Shown one piece after another: positions 35,017 through 47,984 of a stretch of DNA of 64,000 bases. The stretch lies in assembly GCA_907163375.1 (NCBI GenBank), contig CAJQUW010004775.1:558001-622000 (forward strand), read 5' to 3'. Made by a program: the position numbers and the translations under genes. Each line of letters opens with the position of its first letter. Position 1 is the first letter of the stretch. The stretch is from Prostheceraeus crozeri. Lineage: Eukaryota > Platyhelminthes > Polycladida > Euryleptidae. The notes under the pieces were generated by a model. That model saw only the letters and a list, made by a program, of their open reading frames with translations, had not been told where the DNA came from and searched no databases.

Positions 35017-35800
35017 AGAGTTAGCGTGGACCTTAGAATAGGAGGAAGTATGTAAGGAGTTTATCTTCAAAGTCAACCGGTCACACATTTTTGGACCATA
35101 AGGGCGTTTGGGTAAGATTTCCCCCAAGGGACTGAAATACACAGCATTCATGACGGAATTAATGTTTTCTCTTTTAATACAGCATGCATGCCTATCGCGT
35201 AAAGTGGGAAATTGCAGAGACAATAAGGGGTATTTATGTATATCAATGAACTATGTGGCTCTGCCTGATAAACAAGTCAATACTGGAAAGCAATTACGTA
35301 AGATTTCATAATATATCATGGATTGATTTTTAACGATATTTTATCTGAAAATTTGTCGGACCCCCCTAGGAAAAATTCGCTGCTGCTGCATCACAGCGTT
35401 TACAACAAGAGCTGTTTTCCGGTTCTCGATTACGAGGTTGAGTAGTCATACCATACATGTGCACAAGTGCTTCGAACTACTATTGTAGAGATTTATGTAA
35501 TTAATGATTTGTATTGAAGATGCTGCAATTTCATGAGGTTTATTTGCATTATAGTTTTGTCTTTAGTTTTAAAGAAGATGATTTTGCAATGATATTAATA
35601 TCATCATCATTTTCGAAGCATGATATTTTTGCTTTGATAAATCAAGGTGCGCTTTATGGAATTGACGCTGTTTTCTCATGCGAAGGCTAAGGAAATAACC
35701 TGTGCACAATTAGAAGCAACCTAGGAAAAATGTCAACAAAATATTTCGAACATTGAATGAATTGGACTAGTTCGTCAAAAACAAAACACGCAAATATTCT
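35017..35800. other. No recognised gene
   Basis: Short frames only. Confidence 0.4.
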
Positions 35801-35882
35801 GATGAGAGAGAGAGATACGTTTATTGAATCAATAATGTGAATCAAGAATGTATACATTCTACATAAAGTTCAAAGCAAGCTA

Positions 35883-36871
35883 CACTGTAAATCGCTGGAT
35901 ACGAAAATTACATACAAACATATACCAAAATCGCATACAATTTGAAACTAACATCTGATACGAGATTCTCGCATGTTTACAGATATCTGGCATGTTTTTC
36001 ATGCGAAATCTCACTTACTTTCGTATGTGATTGGCATGTAGCGATACGAACTACTCTATCTGTGATTGTCTGTTTTACACTGAAATACGAGTTGTTGGTA
36101 TGTTTTATATGCGAGACCCGATGGAAATTCATCCTTATTCGTATGCCTCTGGTATATATTTGGTATTTGCAGCTTTATGTCACATATCAAAAAAAAAGTG
36201 TATTACATACTGCTATGAAATAACTTTTTTCAGTAATGCCAGTCGCGAATATTTTTTGTTTGATAGAGTCATAATTAACCAGATTAGATTAATTGTGAAT
36301 TACATGCTCCACAGGTAGTCGTCGTTGCTACTTTTCTAGCAACATTAACAGAACGTTTAGTTAGCTGTACCTCATGAGCCAAGATGATGAACATCAGTTC
36401 ATTCAAATGATGTCTTTCGTGCAATCATGTTGACTTATGTATCTCGAACATAACTATTTTTGCGTTCAATAATTATAATGTGTTTCTATTTCGGATTGAT
36501 AATATGCCTTATTTCAAAATTACATAATGCATAATTTTTTGATGGTTGAATACTTATTGATTATTCATGAAATGCCTTAGACTTACGTGCATTAAAATCA
36601 AATTCATTATTGAAAGTATGACTCTTGAATGTCATTATCTCACTACTTACAAAACAGTAGTAACATTAGTGTGATCTTTATTGACAAAGGGCCTTAAATC
36701 AACATGCTTTGAACATGATTGATGTGGTATGGCTTTAATATGTAAAGCATACCACATTTGAAATAACATGCGAAAAGTATACAAATATATACCAAGAGAA
36801 TACAGAAATATACCAAAAAATACTTTGGTATGCGTCCTTCGTATGTGATTGGTATTGAGCGATTTACAGTG
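35883..36871. mobile_element. TA-target MITE, copy 2
   Basis: Same ends and body as the copy at 31883-32875 (989 bp), flanked by TA at 35881-35882 and 36872-36873. It is inserted in the 3' region of the LINE fragment. The two copies differ by scattered substitutions and small indels. Confidence 0.88.
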
Positions 36872-36900
36872 TACATGAAAGAAAAGTAAGTACTCAAACG

Positions 36901-37221
36901 TTAGTCACAGAAAGTGAGGGACTGAATAATGCACATGTTCGGCAAAAAGGCATCGCGTCGGGTGCTAGTCCTACAGAAAGGCACTGATGCTCGACCAGAA
37001 GGAAGAGTGGAAGGAGACAAGTATGCAATTATAGTATCTTCAGTCTCCAAATTATCAAATAGTCTTGTTGCAAAAGAATTTCGCCTTGACGAGAGATCAG
37101 TTACTGACAAATTACCCTTGATTCTGAGACACCTCCGTTGAATCGCCTGAAGACGTCTTGAGTCACTCGATGAGATGCCAACAAAAACGGGGCAAGCATA
37201 TTCAATCAAGCTGCGTATCAA
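36901..37221 (-). pseudogene. LINE reverse transcriptase C-terminal fragment
   Basis: A 106-aa frame with LIRSLIEYACPVFVG and RRLQAIQRRCLRI, the conserved region behind the reverse transcriptase in CR1/L2-type LINEs. It ends in a normal stop. Its upstream part is missing through truncation. Confidence 0.75.
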
Positions 37222-37437
37222 AGCGTTGTAGGCCTATACTTATTGGAGATGTTTTCACATGCTACTGCCGAACGAAGTAGACTATCAGGTCCGTTGTAAT
37301 TGTGTTGGGTTGGGATCCTGCTGATTGAAAATCGTTGATAACTCAATGTTGGATCATTATTTGTGCTTCAGATATGCATTAGAGATTCAAGCTACACGCT
37401 TGTTTGTGTTTGCCCCATTAATTTAGACAGTCATAAT

Positions 37438-37966
37438 TAGGGTGGCCATGATTTTAACCGAATAAACGTAAATTTCAACTTTATTTTTTGAAAATCTTAA
37501 CCATACTTTACCCTTATAAAAACAGTGCATTTATCATAGCTCTAATGAATAGAGGACATTCTTAATTATCCCAGTTTCTTTCGCAAATAGTCCAAATACG
37601 ATTCATGAAGCAAATATTATGAAAGACAATAAATGAACGCGATGCTTATTTCACGAAACAAATACGAAACAAATGTAAATAATGAAAAGGTTCTTCAACT
37701 GTTACTGAAGGTCAACATGACATAATATGCCGGATTATTCGGAGGAAAATGCGCGTCATCCCGAGGTATGTGCTTCAAGATTGAGAAACCTCTTTCAACT
37801 GTGGAAGAAGTCGGTTGGCAGTTTTCTAACAATTTATAAATGAAAGGAGATATATCAATTTTTGAGTGGGAAATGATCCAAGAAATGTCGTTTTTGTAAT
37901 ATGATGATCTTATCTTGTCTTCGAAGGAGAGAGAGTTATGATCAGAAATAGCTGCTCTGATGCTGT
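37438..37966 (-). mobile_element. hAT fragment interrupted by a MITE
   Basis: The left terminus TAGGGTGGCCATGATTTTAACC resembles that of the hAT at 13863. The transposase C-terminus follows on the minus strand and is cut off at 37967, where the third MITE copy begins. Confidence 0.75.
37695..37966 (-). pseudogene. hAT transposase C-terminal fragment
   Basis: About 90 open codons including ISWIISHSKIDISPF, CQPTSSTVERGFSILKHI and a stop after LTFSNS. The VERGFS block corresponds to IERSFS in the transposase at 14121-15533, and the spacing to the stop is similar. The rest of the gene lies beyond the MITE and was not found. Confidence 0.75.
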
Positions 37967-38240
37967 CACTGTAAATCGCTCAATACCAATCACATACGAA
38001 GGACGCATACCAAAGTACTTGTTTGGTATGTTTCTGTATTCTCTTGGTATATATTTGTATGCTTTTCGTATGTTATTTAAAATGTGGCATGGTTTACATA
38101 CTAAAGCCATACCAGCACCATGTTAAAAGGAAGCATCAATCATGTCCAAAGCATGTTGATTTAAGGCCCTTTGTCAGTAACGATCACACTAATGTTACTA
38201 CTGTTTTGTAAGTAGTGCGATAATGACATTCAAGCAGAGG
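37967..38240. mobile_element. TA-target MITE, copy 3, truncated
   Basis: It begins CACTGTAAATCGCTCAATAC, the inverted form of the right end of copies 1 and 2. It follows them for about 270 bp (GCATACCAAAG, GGTATATATTTG, the CATGTTGATTTAAGG block) and then stops matching. Confidence 0.8.
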
Positions 38241-39567
38241 TTTAATAGGGAAACTAGAGCGGACCGAAAGGCCTTTTACAATAGAGACTGATGGCACCAC
38301 GCAATTTAATGATAAAATTTCAGTTTAACAAAAGACTTTTTCTATCGGTTTATTTTACCGACGATAAGTGGCTACTAACTAATTTATCAGTAGATCTAAA
38401 TATTGAACTTTATGAGATGTTGTGAAGATCGTCGAAACGAGAATTTATTATCATTGCACAGTAATTTAAGTAATAATAAAGTCATCGAGCATTAAGGAGT
38501 AAAATTTTATTGTATACTTTAAAGTATTTATTCAATTGCTATAGCATGCAACAATTTGAAAGTTGACGCAATAATTGAAATTATTAGTCCGCGCTCGACT
38601 TTGAGGACATCATTCATTTTTTACATGTTATCCAGGCCAGTTACGTGAAGACAGTACACACTTATACCCTCGCCATGAATTGATCCATTTCGTGTTCAAA
38701 TGTTTGCAACAATGATGTAGTGTAGATCATACTGCATACTCAAATGGCCGCACTTGAAAATCGTTCTATCAGTTGAGACATCGAAACACTTGTCGAACAC
38801 TCAAAAAGATTCCTCATTGACGCCAGATTGGTTTTGATCAAGAATAAAAAAAAACAGCAATGTGCCGTTGTTGTAAAAGGCATGCAATTCCATAAATAAC
38901 AAAGTCCCTCATTTGCTGTAAGCGCACCTCATATCACCTCGCTCAGTTGGATATTTCCGCAATAATCGTACGATGAGATAAGTGGCTGATCCACATCTGT
39001 TAAAGGAGTCTTATTGTCTTGGGTTACTGCAATGAGAAGCTATTCGATGAATAAGACTGCCAAACCTGCGCATGAACGCACGCGCGCGTGTGTGTTGGAA
39101 CTGATGCATACCGGTTCCCTTGATGCTTGCAACGAGTTACTAACATATTGTTGCACTATCAGTGTGTGTTACCGGCGCGCGTCTGTTACCAGATGCGTGA
39201 TGTGTGCGTGCCAGCGGTGTCGAAATTCATGCAGAGAAATTACCATGACTTGGGCGTCTGTATCTGCCAAGCCATGAATTTCGCCAACCATTTTGAGCTG
39301 TGTACACCCGTAACAAAATGAAATGAAGTTTAGCTACTTAGCAGCACTTGACCGTGCTTTTCCGCTTTAAATCGTCATTCGAACATCATTATTCCGCGTT
39401 TGTATCAAAAGTGGTTAGCGCAGTCGAGTATTGAAACCATGATTGAAACATCGGGATAAGAAAAACCGACAGAAATTTTTCCAGTAAATACAGTAGAAAA
39501 GCAACAAAGAAAAGTAACAGCCCATGCATTTAGTATTGATAATATCAATTATCAAGGGAATTCGATG
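38241..39567. other. No recognised gene
   Basis: AT-rich, with a short GT/GC-rich stretch near 39060-39200 that gives chance frames. Confidence 0.4.
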
Positions 39568-39575
39568 AATTCGCC

Positions 39576-40207
39576 GGTACTTATGGGTTATTCACCCCAC
39601 GTTTTCAAATGTCTAAAATCCGTAAAAATGAATCAGCCGTCGCAAAACTTCAGATACACGTATTTGAATATTTTCTACCCACATACAAAAAATATGCAGA
39701 TTCGACAAGTATATTTTTGAATTAGAGACGATGACGTGAAGTGTAGCGATGTCAGCAGCTTGATCTGACTTTGTCTGTTCGACGCATTACTGTTACTCGT
39801 GTGTGCATTGTTCTCTTTCCGTCTCCGTCTCATCCATTACTATTTGAAATCTTCCCACGACCTCAACCCCACCACACATTTCTTAAATTAAGCACACCAA
39901 TGGAAAGGATGCGGTCCGGGTCATCATCACTTCTACTGCAACGTTGTCGCGACATGACTTTGTTGACCTAGTGCTATCTACTCAGACGATGAGGTCAGGC
40001 GAAGTTAGATCAAGTTGCTGACATCGCTACACTCCACGTACGTCATCGTCTCTAATTCAAAAAGAACTTTTCAGATTTGCATAAAATTCTGCATGTAGGT
40101 AGAAAATATACTCAAACACGTCTTTGAAGTTTTGTGATGATTGATTCATTTCTACGGATTGTAGACAAATTTGAAAACGTGGGAGGGAGAGATAACCCAC
40201 AAGTACC
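39576..40207. mobile_element. Long-TIR MITE, copy A
   Basis: GGTACTTATGGGTTATTC at the left end is mirrored by GATAACCCACAAGTACC at the right. Inverted similarity continues inward for about 230 bp (CGTTTTCAAAT, GAATTAGAGACGATGACG). A perfect 8-bp target duplication AATTCGCC flanks it (39568-39575 and 40208-40215). No transposase frame is present. Confidence 0.88.
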
Positions 40208-40401
40208 AATTCGCCTTACAGATAAATATCGATATTCATCGGAAAACAATAAAGTCGCATTTTCCCTTAGACGCTTCAACATGAGTTCCGTTTTGTAATC
40301 AGTTTATGGTCTGAAGTAGATTCATCTGTTGTTATTGTAATTTTGGTATCGGTAAAAGGACACGAACGTATGAAGGAATATATATTCATTACAAAAGATT
40401 A

Positions 40402-41066
40402 AGTACCTATGGGCTACCCCCCGGCCCCCCACGTTTTCAAATTTGTGTAAAATCCGTAGAAATGAATCTATCGTTACAAACCTTTAAGTGCATATGAGTG
40501 AGGATATTTTCTATCGACATACCAAAACTTGTCCAAATTGGACAAGTTCTGAATTAGGGGCGACAACTCGAAGTGAAGCGTTGCTGCAGCTTGATCTGAT
40601 TTCTTCTGACCTCATCGTCTGAGCAGAAAGCACTTGAAGTTAACAAAGTCATTTCCCGACAACTCCTGAAATGATAATGACCAAGCCATATCCCTTACAC
40701 TAACATTTTCAACTTAATAAAGGTGTGGCAAGGTAGTGGTCGTGGGAAGATTTCAGATAACAGTGGATGAGACAAAGTGGGAGAGAGAACAATGCACACA
40801 CGAGTAGCAATAATGCGTCGAACCGACAGACGAAGAGACGTCAAGCACTCCGTCGAACAGACGAAGTCAAATCAAGCAGCTGACATCGCTACACTTCACG
40901 TCATCGTCTCTAATGCAAAAAGTACTTGTCCGATCTGCGTGAAATTTTATATGTGGGTAGAAAATATGCCTAATTACGTGTACCTGAAGTTTGGTGGCGA
41001 TTGATACATTTTTGCAGATGCTAGACAAATTTGAAAACCTGGGGGAGGAGATGGCCCATTAATACC
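40402..41066. mobile_element. Long-TIR MITE, copy B
   Basis: The same family as copy A, some 195 bp further right. It starts AGTACCTATGGGC and ends GGCCCATTAATACC. The flanks AAAGATTA and AAAGATGG (six of eight alike) are consistent with an old 8-bp duplication. The arms are more diverged than in copy A. Confidence 0.82.
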
Positions 41067-41074
41067 AAAGATGG

Positions 41075-42639
41075 TATTAATTCACTTATGCGCGCATATG
41101 TCAAATTTAACTGTAGTAGTCAGAAAATTTATTCTCTCGATCACTGTCCGTCATGTCATCATCTACAACGAAAATAAGATGACAACTCATGTTATACTAG
41201 AGTTGAGCATGCGAGAAATCTAGGTGAAGCATGGGTGGCAGGGTGATACAACAAAATATCAAGTTCTTAGGAAGTCTTCAGCTTTTTGGCCACTTTTAAC
41301 AATGTGTGATACGCTTTCTTTTTTCATTCATCACTCGAATGCTTCTGTGTGCCGAACTTCACTTTACTTTGAGTATTGTCCAACAATTCATTTGCTTGGC
41401 TAACTCCGATCAAATCGCCTTTTTTTATGGCTTCCTGTCATACTCAATTTTTATCCCTTTCATGCAATGAGATTCTTCACTCGTCTAATGCCTCATGTTT
41501 CCTCTTTACAGATTCAACAGCTTCAAATATTGACGCCTCTTTCATGATAATCTGTCTTTATCAGAAGCAGCTGCTGATAAATGCACGGGTATACCATCAG
41601 ACTCCACGTAGCATCCCATCCCCCATTTACTAGGATTAAGCTAAATGTACCTTTTATAACTGTAGAAGATAACGGGCATGAGATAATGCATACGATCAAG
41701 CATCTGCCGTTCACAATCCAGTCATAAACAGTAAGCACGTATCTAGTTTAACAAGCCTACAAACTCACGAAAACTAAACAGCATTTCCCTTTTGGAAACG
41801 AAGACACTGCAAGACGCATTAGCTCAATAGAAAACTTTGGCATGTCAAAGGCCGTAGAAATATGCGTTCAAACAATGAAAGACTTTTAACAAACCAATGA
41901 CAAACATTTTAACAAATGTTTTAACAAACCATTTCAAGGAATCTTTCCAATAAAACCAATGACAGTTCCCACCGAGTAAGCGGACATCAGACAGAACTCC
42001 GCCTTTTGTTCCTATAGAAGAATCCTCGCGATGCAGCAACGGATAGAAGAACATCGCAGCAGACTAAACAAATGTGAAGGATTTCATCAGGATTAATGTA
42101 GGACTAACAGTTTGACTTAACGGGTTATGTGTAAATCACACGGATAAGATTTCGACATTATACATAACTGCCGTACTCAGGATAATACTAAACCGGAATC
42201 AAACCGAATAATACTACAAATGACCACACATTTCACTCACTTGAATTTTTTCCTGCTATACATGCCGAAAACTCCAATAATCAACTAACTCCCAGATCAT
42301 ACCGTTAATATTGTAATCAGTATGACACAGGAATCCACTGACCATCGGTACAAAACGACTGAAATGAATACATCAATTAACAAATATATTTGAAAGATAT
42401 GCCGACCCAACCTCAAACAACGTAATTTTAAATCCAGTGGCTAGTTGCGCAACAGGACTCAAAACTTACGAATTTGAGGCAATGAACAATCTGAAAATGA
42501 AAAATTACCAGAACTCACGTTAGCTTTGCCATGTCTCATCTTCCTTCAGAGATCAAAGTCGCAGAACTCATGAGAACTGAAAGAAATAAGACATCCACTA
42601 TATAGGTACTTGCATTGAGATTATCATGGATAAACATCA
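41075..42639. other. No recognised gene
   Basis: AT-rich, short frames only. A local repeat of AACAAACCAATGACA and AACAAATGTTTTAACAAACC lies at 41888-41930. Confidence 0.4.
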
Positions 42640-42647
42640 GATGGAAC

Positions 42648-42764
42648 CAGGGATCACAATTGACCCAAGAAAACGGATAATCGGGAAAACCGGGGTTTGA
42701 ATGCATAAATTTGAAATATTCACATTAGACTAATTTCGTAAAAAACGGAAAATTGCGATCCCTG
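42648..42764. mobile_element. Tiny hAT MITE (117 bp)
   Basis: The ends CAGGGATCACAATTGACC and AAAATTGCGATCCCTG are inverted partners. The flanks GATGGAAC (42640-42647) and GATGGGAC (42765-42772) give an 8-bp target duplication with one change. It is too short to code for anything. Confidence 0.82.
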
Positions 42765-43406
42765 GATGGGACATTGAAAATATTGAGGCGCATCGCATCA
42801 TAACATTGCTACGCGTTGTCAAAATGAGTAATCAGAATTCAATATAGAATAGCTTCTATGTTGACATTGCTTTCAACTTCAAAAAGGGATATTCAAAATT
42901 CAGTAGATATTTCTAACTTCAAAACACAAAAATAACTCCACGAATTAATCAAACTCACATAATCTTTCTCCATTCCAACTTCGGAGATTCACCTCGCAAT
43001 TTCCTATGAAACACATAAAAATACCTGAAAGATATGACGCATCTCCCTCTTACGTCAGCAATAAAGTTCAAATGATTAGAGGTCAAAATAAATTAGAATT
43101 AAGTCAAATTCTAGGAGTATATATAGTATAGTAATATCATGAATGAATGATAAATATACTCAGTGTGACTTGCGACGCATTAGAAAATGTAGCAACTAAC
43201 AAGTTTACTCGATGCGCCTTTTAGGTCTTCTAAATTTATAACACGAGACAAGGGAACTCCATTCAGAATTCCTCAAGAATATTTAGAGCAATTTCACTGA
43301 AAATGCAATAATGCGCAAGTCGGCACAGTAAAATATATCTTTGTGGTCGATATGGAGCATTCATTACCGATTGCGGTCGTTGCTTGCAAGCAACTTGAAC
43401 CTGTAT

Positions 43407-44093
43407 CAGGGTTGTCCAAACTTTATACGGGCGCGGGCAGCATTCGGCAAGGAAATAAGGCCGCGGACTGCAGTTCACATTATTCAACTTTTTCACTATC
43501 TACGCCTATTAGACGCAAGTAAAACAAGTAAATGACAAGTTACTAGTAGTAGTTACTGCACTTTGTAGGTCAGTTTCTTCGCGTCAACTGAGGTTAGGGC
43601 GCTCTAGATTTGATAGACTTTATTGTGGAAAATGTTTGACTCACAAGGCCAAATACTTCCAAACAGTGAGTGAAAGCGTAATCCAAAGCGGCGCAAATTG
43701 GGGTAGTGATCTTCAAAAAGAAGAGGCCAAAATCGAATGATTGGCAGAGTAGCCTTGCATAGGAAAAAACTGATTAATTTATAAGCCACACAATTCAAGT
43801 TGCAAAGCTTCATCTGCTTCTGATATAAGCATTGAAAATTTCCTCAATGTGCTAGAAGTCTTGGAATCGCTTGACGGAGTCTTAAATCAAGGTATAAAGG
43901 ACTTCAACAACTGCTGATACTATCATCATGAAAAATGAAATCATCATTGTGAAATCTAACTTTGTAATTTAAACTTGAAATATATAATTTAGAAAAAACA
44001 ATCAATTTTCAAGGCAATGAAACGATTTCTGAAAATTTCAAGAAAAGGACGTGGTCCGCATGCAGCCCGCGGGCCACACTTTGGACAACTATG
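43407..44093. mobile_element. Non-autonomous hAT element (687 bp)
   Basis: The left end CAGGGTTGTCCAAACTTTA and right end ACTTTGGACAACTATG are inverted partners, with GC-rich subterminal blocks (GGGCGCGGGCAGC, GCAGCCCGCGGGCC) of the kind seen in hAT elements. The flanks ACCTGTAT (43399-43406) and AACTATAT (44094-44101) agree at six of eight positions. No transposase is present. Confidence 0.75.
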
Positions 44094-44101
44094 AACTATA
44101 T

Positions 44102-47100
44102 TGATGATCCAACGACAACTCAAGTAGCCAGTTACAAATTATTGAACAGAACAAATATATACGAACAAATTATTTCGAGCAGAAATTCTCATTTTCAGAT
44201 TCATCTTGAAACTCAATATCCAGCGCACGCACAGTATCAGATTACAGGCCTTCTTCAAGAAGGAGAAATCTTCGTAGATCCGAGAAGAAGTCTACTTGCT
44301 TATAGGCCTATCATTTGTGTCATTGCGACTTTTCATGACTTCTTGCAATTGCCGAAGTCATTGTGTCCGCTTAATCTTTTAAATCCGTCTTTTAAAACCC
44401 ACTTTACATTTTCTCTATCACAACTTCTTCACCAACAAAGAAATGAATCGAATGGATTATATAATTCACTGCATTGGATACAATTAGGAGTTATGGCATC
44501 TATCCATTCCTTATCCGGATTTCATTTGCTCGAGTTTTTTCTGTAATGCGCTGCTCGACTCCAACTGCCACCTGAAGTTCAAAAACGAATCATTGAGTTG
44601 ATTCGATAAACAAATTAGCGATTTTTCGACGAAACATTGGAGGGCAGAGAGAAGACTTATCACTGGCTTAACGGATAAATTGTACATACAGAAGTACCGG
44701 TACTTACAATATACGAACTCACCTGTCATAAGATTGTAATCAAGGTTCCGTTCACGAGCAGGCAACAACATCAAGCCTCGCCAATTTTCATCCATACAAT
44801 TAGTAAAAAACTTTGACGCATAGTTCGTGCGTATGAAATATAAACATGAAAATGATAATTGATGAATAGCCTACTGAAAAAGTGTGCAAGATCATAGCTT
44901 TGTAATGAAGTTGTTATTTAGAAGAGTTCAGCATTTCAAATTCATAGAAGGGAAAACATTCATAGTCGGCAATTCATTTTGATTACAGTTAAGTATGAGG
45001 ACATCATGAATGTGTATGCGTAAGACAGCAAATGAACAACAGGCAGACAACTTTCTAAAAAAACCCATCGTTGGTTTAATAGTAATTTGTAGTGGCAAGA
45101 CTTTTATACGCGGTACCATTGGCAGGCCTCACAGCAACTAAGCATGCAAAAATAAGTGGATAAACTAGGTCTTGTAAAATGGGCAGAAAGAGCACAGTGA
45201 AGCCATTCTTCGAATAATTTGTTTGTTTCTGACTTCTTTCTTGAAGTTTTGTTGTTTTCTCGTAATGAATTGAAGTTTAAAAGAAATACTAAGATTTCAT
45301 TGAAATTTAATCAAGCGGTGTCATGCGTTTCTATAAGATTACTGTATTCGATTAATGGCAAATAAATTTCGAATTCTTCAACCGAAGAAACAGCACTCAA
45401 CTAGTATTTAAGGCAGGGAGAAGACAATTCGTTAACATATATGTTGATATATTACTTTCTAAGTTGAAATTAATACTAATAAATATTTATTAAAATAGGA
45501 AAATATCTGACAATCTAAAAAAACTTTGCTTCTCAAAACGTACTGAAAAATTCAACAACCATAGAAAAAAGCCCTACCCCCACCCTTCTGTTTCATAACG
45601 TTCTTGGACGAATCCCGAGACCTAATAACGTTCATGCCAAATTTACGGAAGAATCTCACCCATGAATGTGGTACACAGGGTGGCGTCCAGATTTCAAGCT
45701 TCAAATTTCCGGGCGATTCACGGGTTCTTTTACCGAATTTACACATCTTGACAGATTTGCACTACAATCACATCGCTCAAGAATTATCCGGACATTTCTT
45801 TAAGCTATTTTTATCACAAAATTTGAAATATTTCCCATTTGAATTTTGCCACTAAATTTTGACGCGTTAGATAATGAACGATATTTGACTTCACCGCACT
45901 CAGTTATCAAAATTTTTAAATTCCGTGACCGCTGGTCCGTAAGTTCATAAACATGCGCTTTTCCTCATTGGTCTGCAATCAATGAAGTGCTTGGGATCTG
46001 AATGATTTCATATCGACAGAAAAGGTAATTTCCTGAACTTTCCAAAGATAAAAAGTTCTTCATTTTCATCATCTGATTCATAAAATTCTAGAAAGTTGTA
46101 TTTAAACGATTTATCAGACTGAAATGTTCAAACATGTTAAGTTGAAGTAACAAATGACAAGCAACAACCATGATAGAAAACCATGGTATCAAAATGTGCA
46201 TCTGAAGGCAATGGCACGATGCTATCAAGAAATATCGACATGAGAAGCCAGGAAACTGCCACACTGGACGAAAACCGTAGACGCCACCTGTGCGGTTCTC
46301 GGGACTGAATTGAATAGGACCGACGTTCTCCCGCGTGTCGAGAAAGGTACTGTAAATGGTGAATCAAAGGGACCTTTTGCCACTGCAGCTCTGGTGTTGT
46401 CAGTCTGATAACTTTTTTTCTCATTGCCCTTCATCGGTGGCCATACTATGTTGATATTGCGCAGGGATCCGGACAACCGAATCTTATTATGTTGGAATAT
46501 GCATCAAAGCTTTCAGAGCTTCATCCCCTGTGGCATATTATGGCTTCTCCCCTTCCAAAGTCCCCTCAGCGATGGCCGCCACCCCTCTTCGACGGTAAGG
46601 GTTGGGGCGGACCATCGGGGATGCTAACTACCCCAGTCAATGCTGTTCACCCTTGGCTTGGCAGCACTCCGGTAGTATTGTAATGGCCATATCCTCAACA
46701 GCAGTGGGCATATATTTGCTTACTAAGTCTGTCGCTTTGTATTGTCTTATTACGAAGCATCCTATCCACTGGACGGAGCCGGGTAAAACAACAACAATCG
46801 TAAACGTCAGAAGCACTCCAACTTATCATCTTTTTTGTATCAGTTTACGCAGAAACAAAGGACACATGGTAACCGTCTGTCATAAAATTTGTGTCTGATG
46901 TTTCCAGCAAAGTCAGATATAATGCTGGAGAATCAAGGTCTTGATCTTTCTTGATTCAAATCATAGCGATGGCGGTTCAAATTGACTATAAGTAAAAATT
47001 ATATGGAAAAAGTTATAAAAATGAAATTCATCAGTTGATAAAAATGAATTGCTTGGTGATCATTAGCGAGTACAAAAAATGAATCCTTCTATCACTGTAA

Positions 47101-47700
47101 TTCAGATCTCACAAGTAGTTCATGGCTACAAGCCATTGAATAAGGACATGATCAACTGTGCTTGTTTCGAAAAATAGCTAAGCAGCCAAATGTGTGATTG
47201 AATGTGTAGGCCTAATTAAGCTTAATCAAAAAACTTTTATGGCTCTGATTACTTTCAAAACAATAGGCATAGTGCCGGTAATGTCATCAAATTTATAATA
47301 GGCCTTCAGCTAATTCAGTACACTTGAAAGATTTTATTTGACCGTCGATTAGTATTTCGGTGTACTTTGTTAAGAAACACATGTGTGTATGTCGCCGTTA
47401 AACACATGTATCCAGGTATTTAATGGCTGGGCCTTTTTTGCACATATGGTATGAGCTAGCAAAATGTGCTTGATTAGTTACTTAGAACGGTATCTATTGA
47501 CATATTTCCCGCGTTTCTGGTTTTGTCGGGACCGCATCAGAGAGCAAAATCTTTACCGCTGGAAGAAGCTCCGGATGGTTCCATAAACTAGCGACCCCGA
47601 CATTTGGAAGCAGTGGTCTATACATAGGCCCCATTCACTTGGTGGCCTTCTTGTCATGATTTACTGTATGGCTTCGAACTCCTGACTTAGCTTAGTCATT
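44102..47700. other. No recognised gene
   Basis: Low to medium complexity DNA. Frames up to 151 codons (44091-44546, plus strand) start inside the preceding hAT element and show no domain, so I read them as chance. The block at 46480-46680 is more GC-rich, without a recognised signal. Confidence 0.35.
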
Positions 47701-47984
47701 GACTTTCAGTAGTAAGTAAATCTACACCACTGGACCGCGCAAGATGGCCGCCGTCGACCGACCTCCCCCCCTCCTGTCAGACTAGGGCGTCGGCCCTAGT
47801 CCGCCACCTGGTTGCTTCGAGTCCGACTCCCCCCCTCTGGAACGACGGCGTTGCCAGAGGTTGTTCGTGGTGCGCTCTCCAGGTTGGCGTGGTGTGCCGG
47901 CCAGGTTGGAAGAGTGGAATTTCGGTGCAAGACCACTCCCATCGTGTTTCTCGTCAAAAGTTGGGTTACCAAAAATTTTCCACC

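Larger units (their letters stand above)
35805..37225 (-). mobile_element. LINE 3' fragment split by a MITE
   Basis: The coding tail at 36901-37221 is followed leftward by the MITE copy 2 insertion. Beyond it lies a 3' end with AATAAA (as TTTATT near 35819) and a TC microsatellite at 35805-35815. The fragment is 5'-truncated near 37225, as is usual for LINE insertions. Confidence 0.7.

Noticed and set aside
44091-44546. 151-aa plus-strand frame
   Set aside because: Starts inside a non-autonomous hAT element and has no recognisable domain.
47780-47835. Possible tRNA with GCTTCGAGTCCGACTCC
   Set aside because: Only a B-box-like stretch is present; no A box at the right spacing and no acceptor stem could be found.
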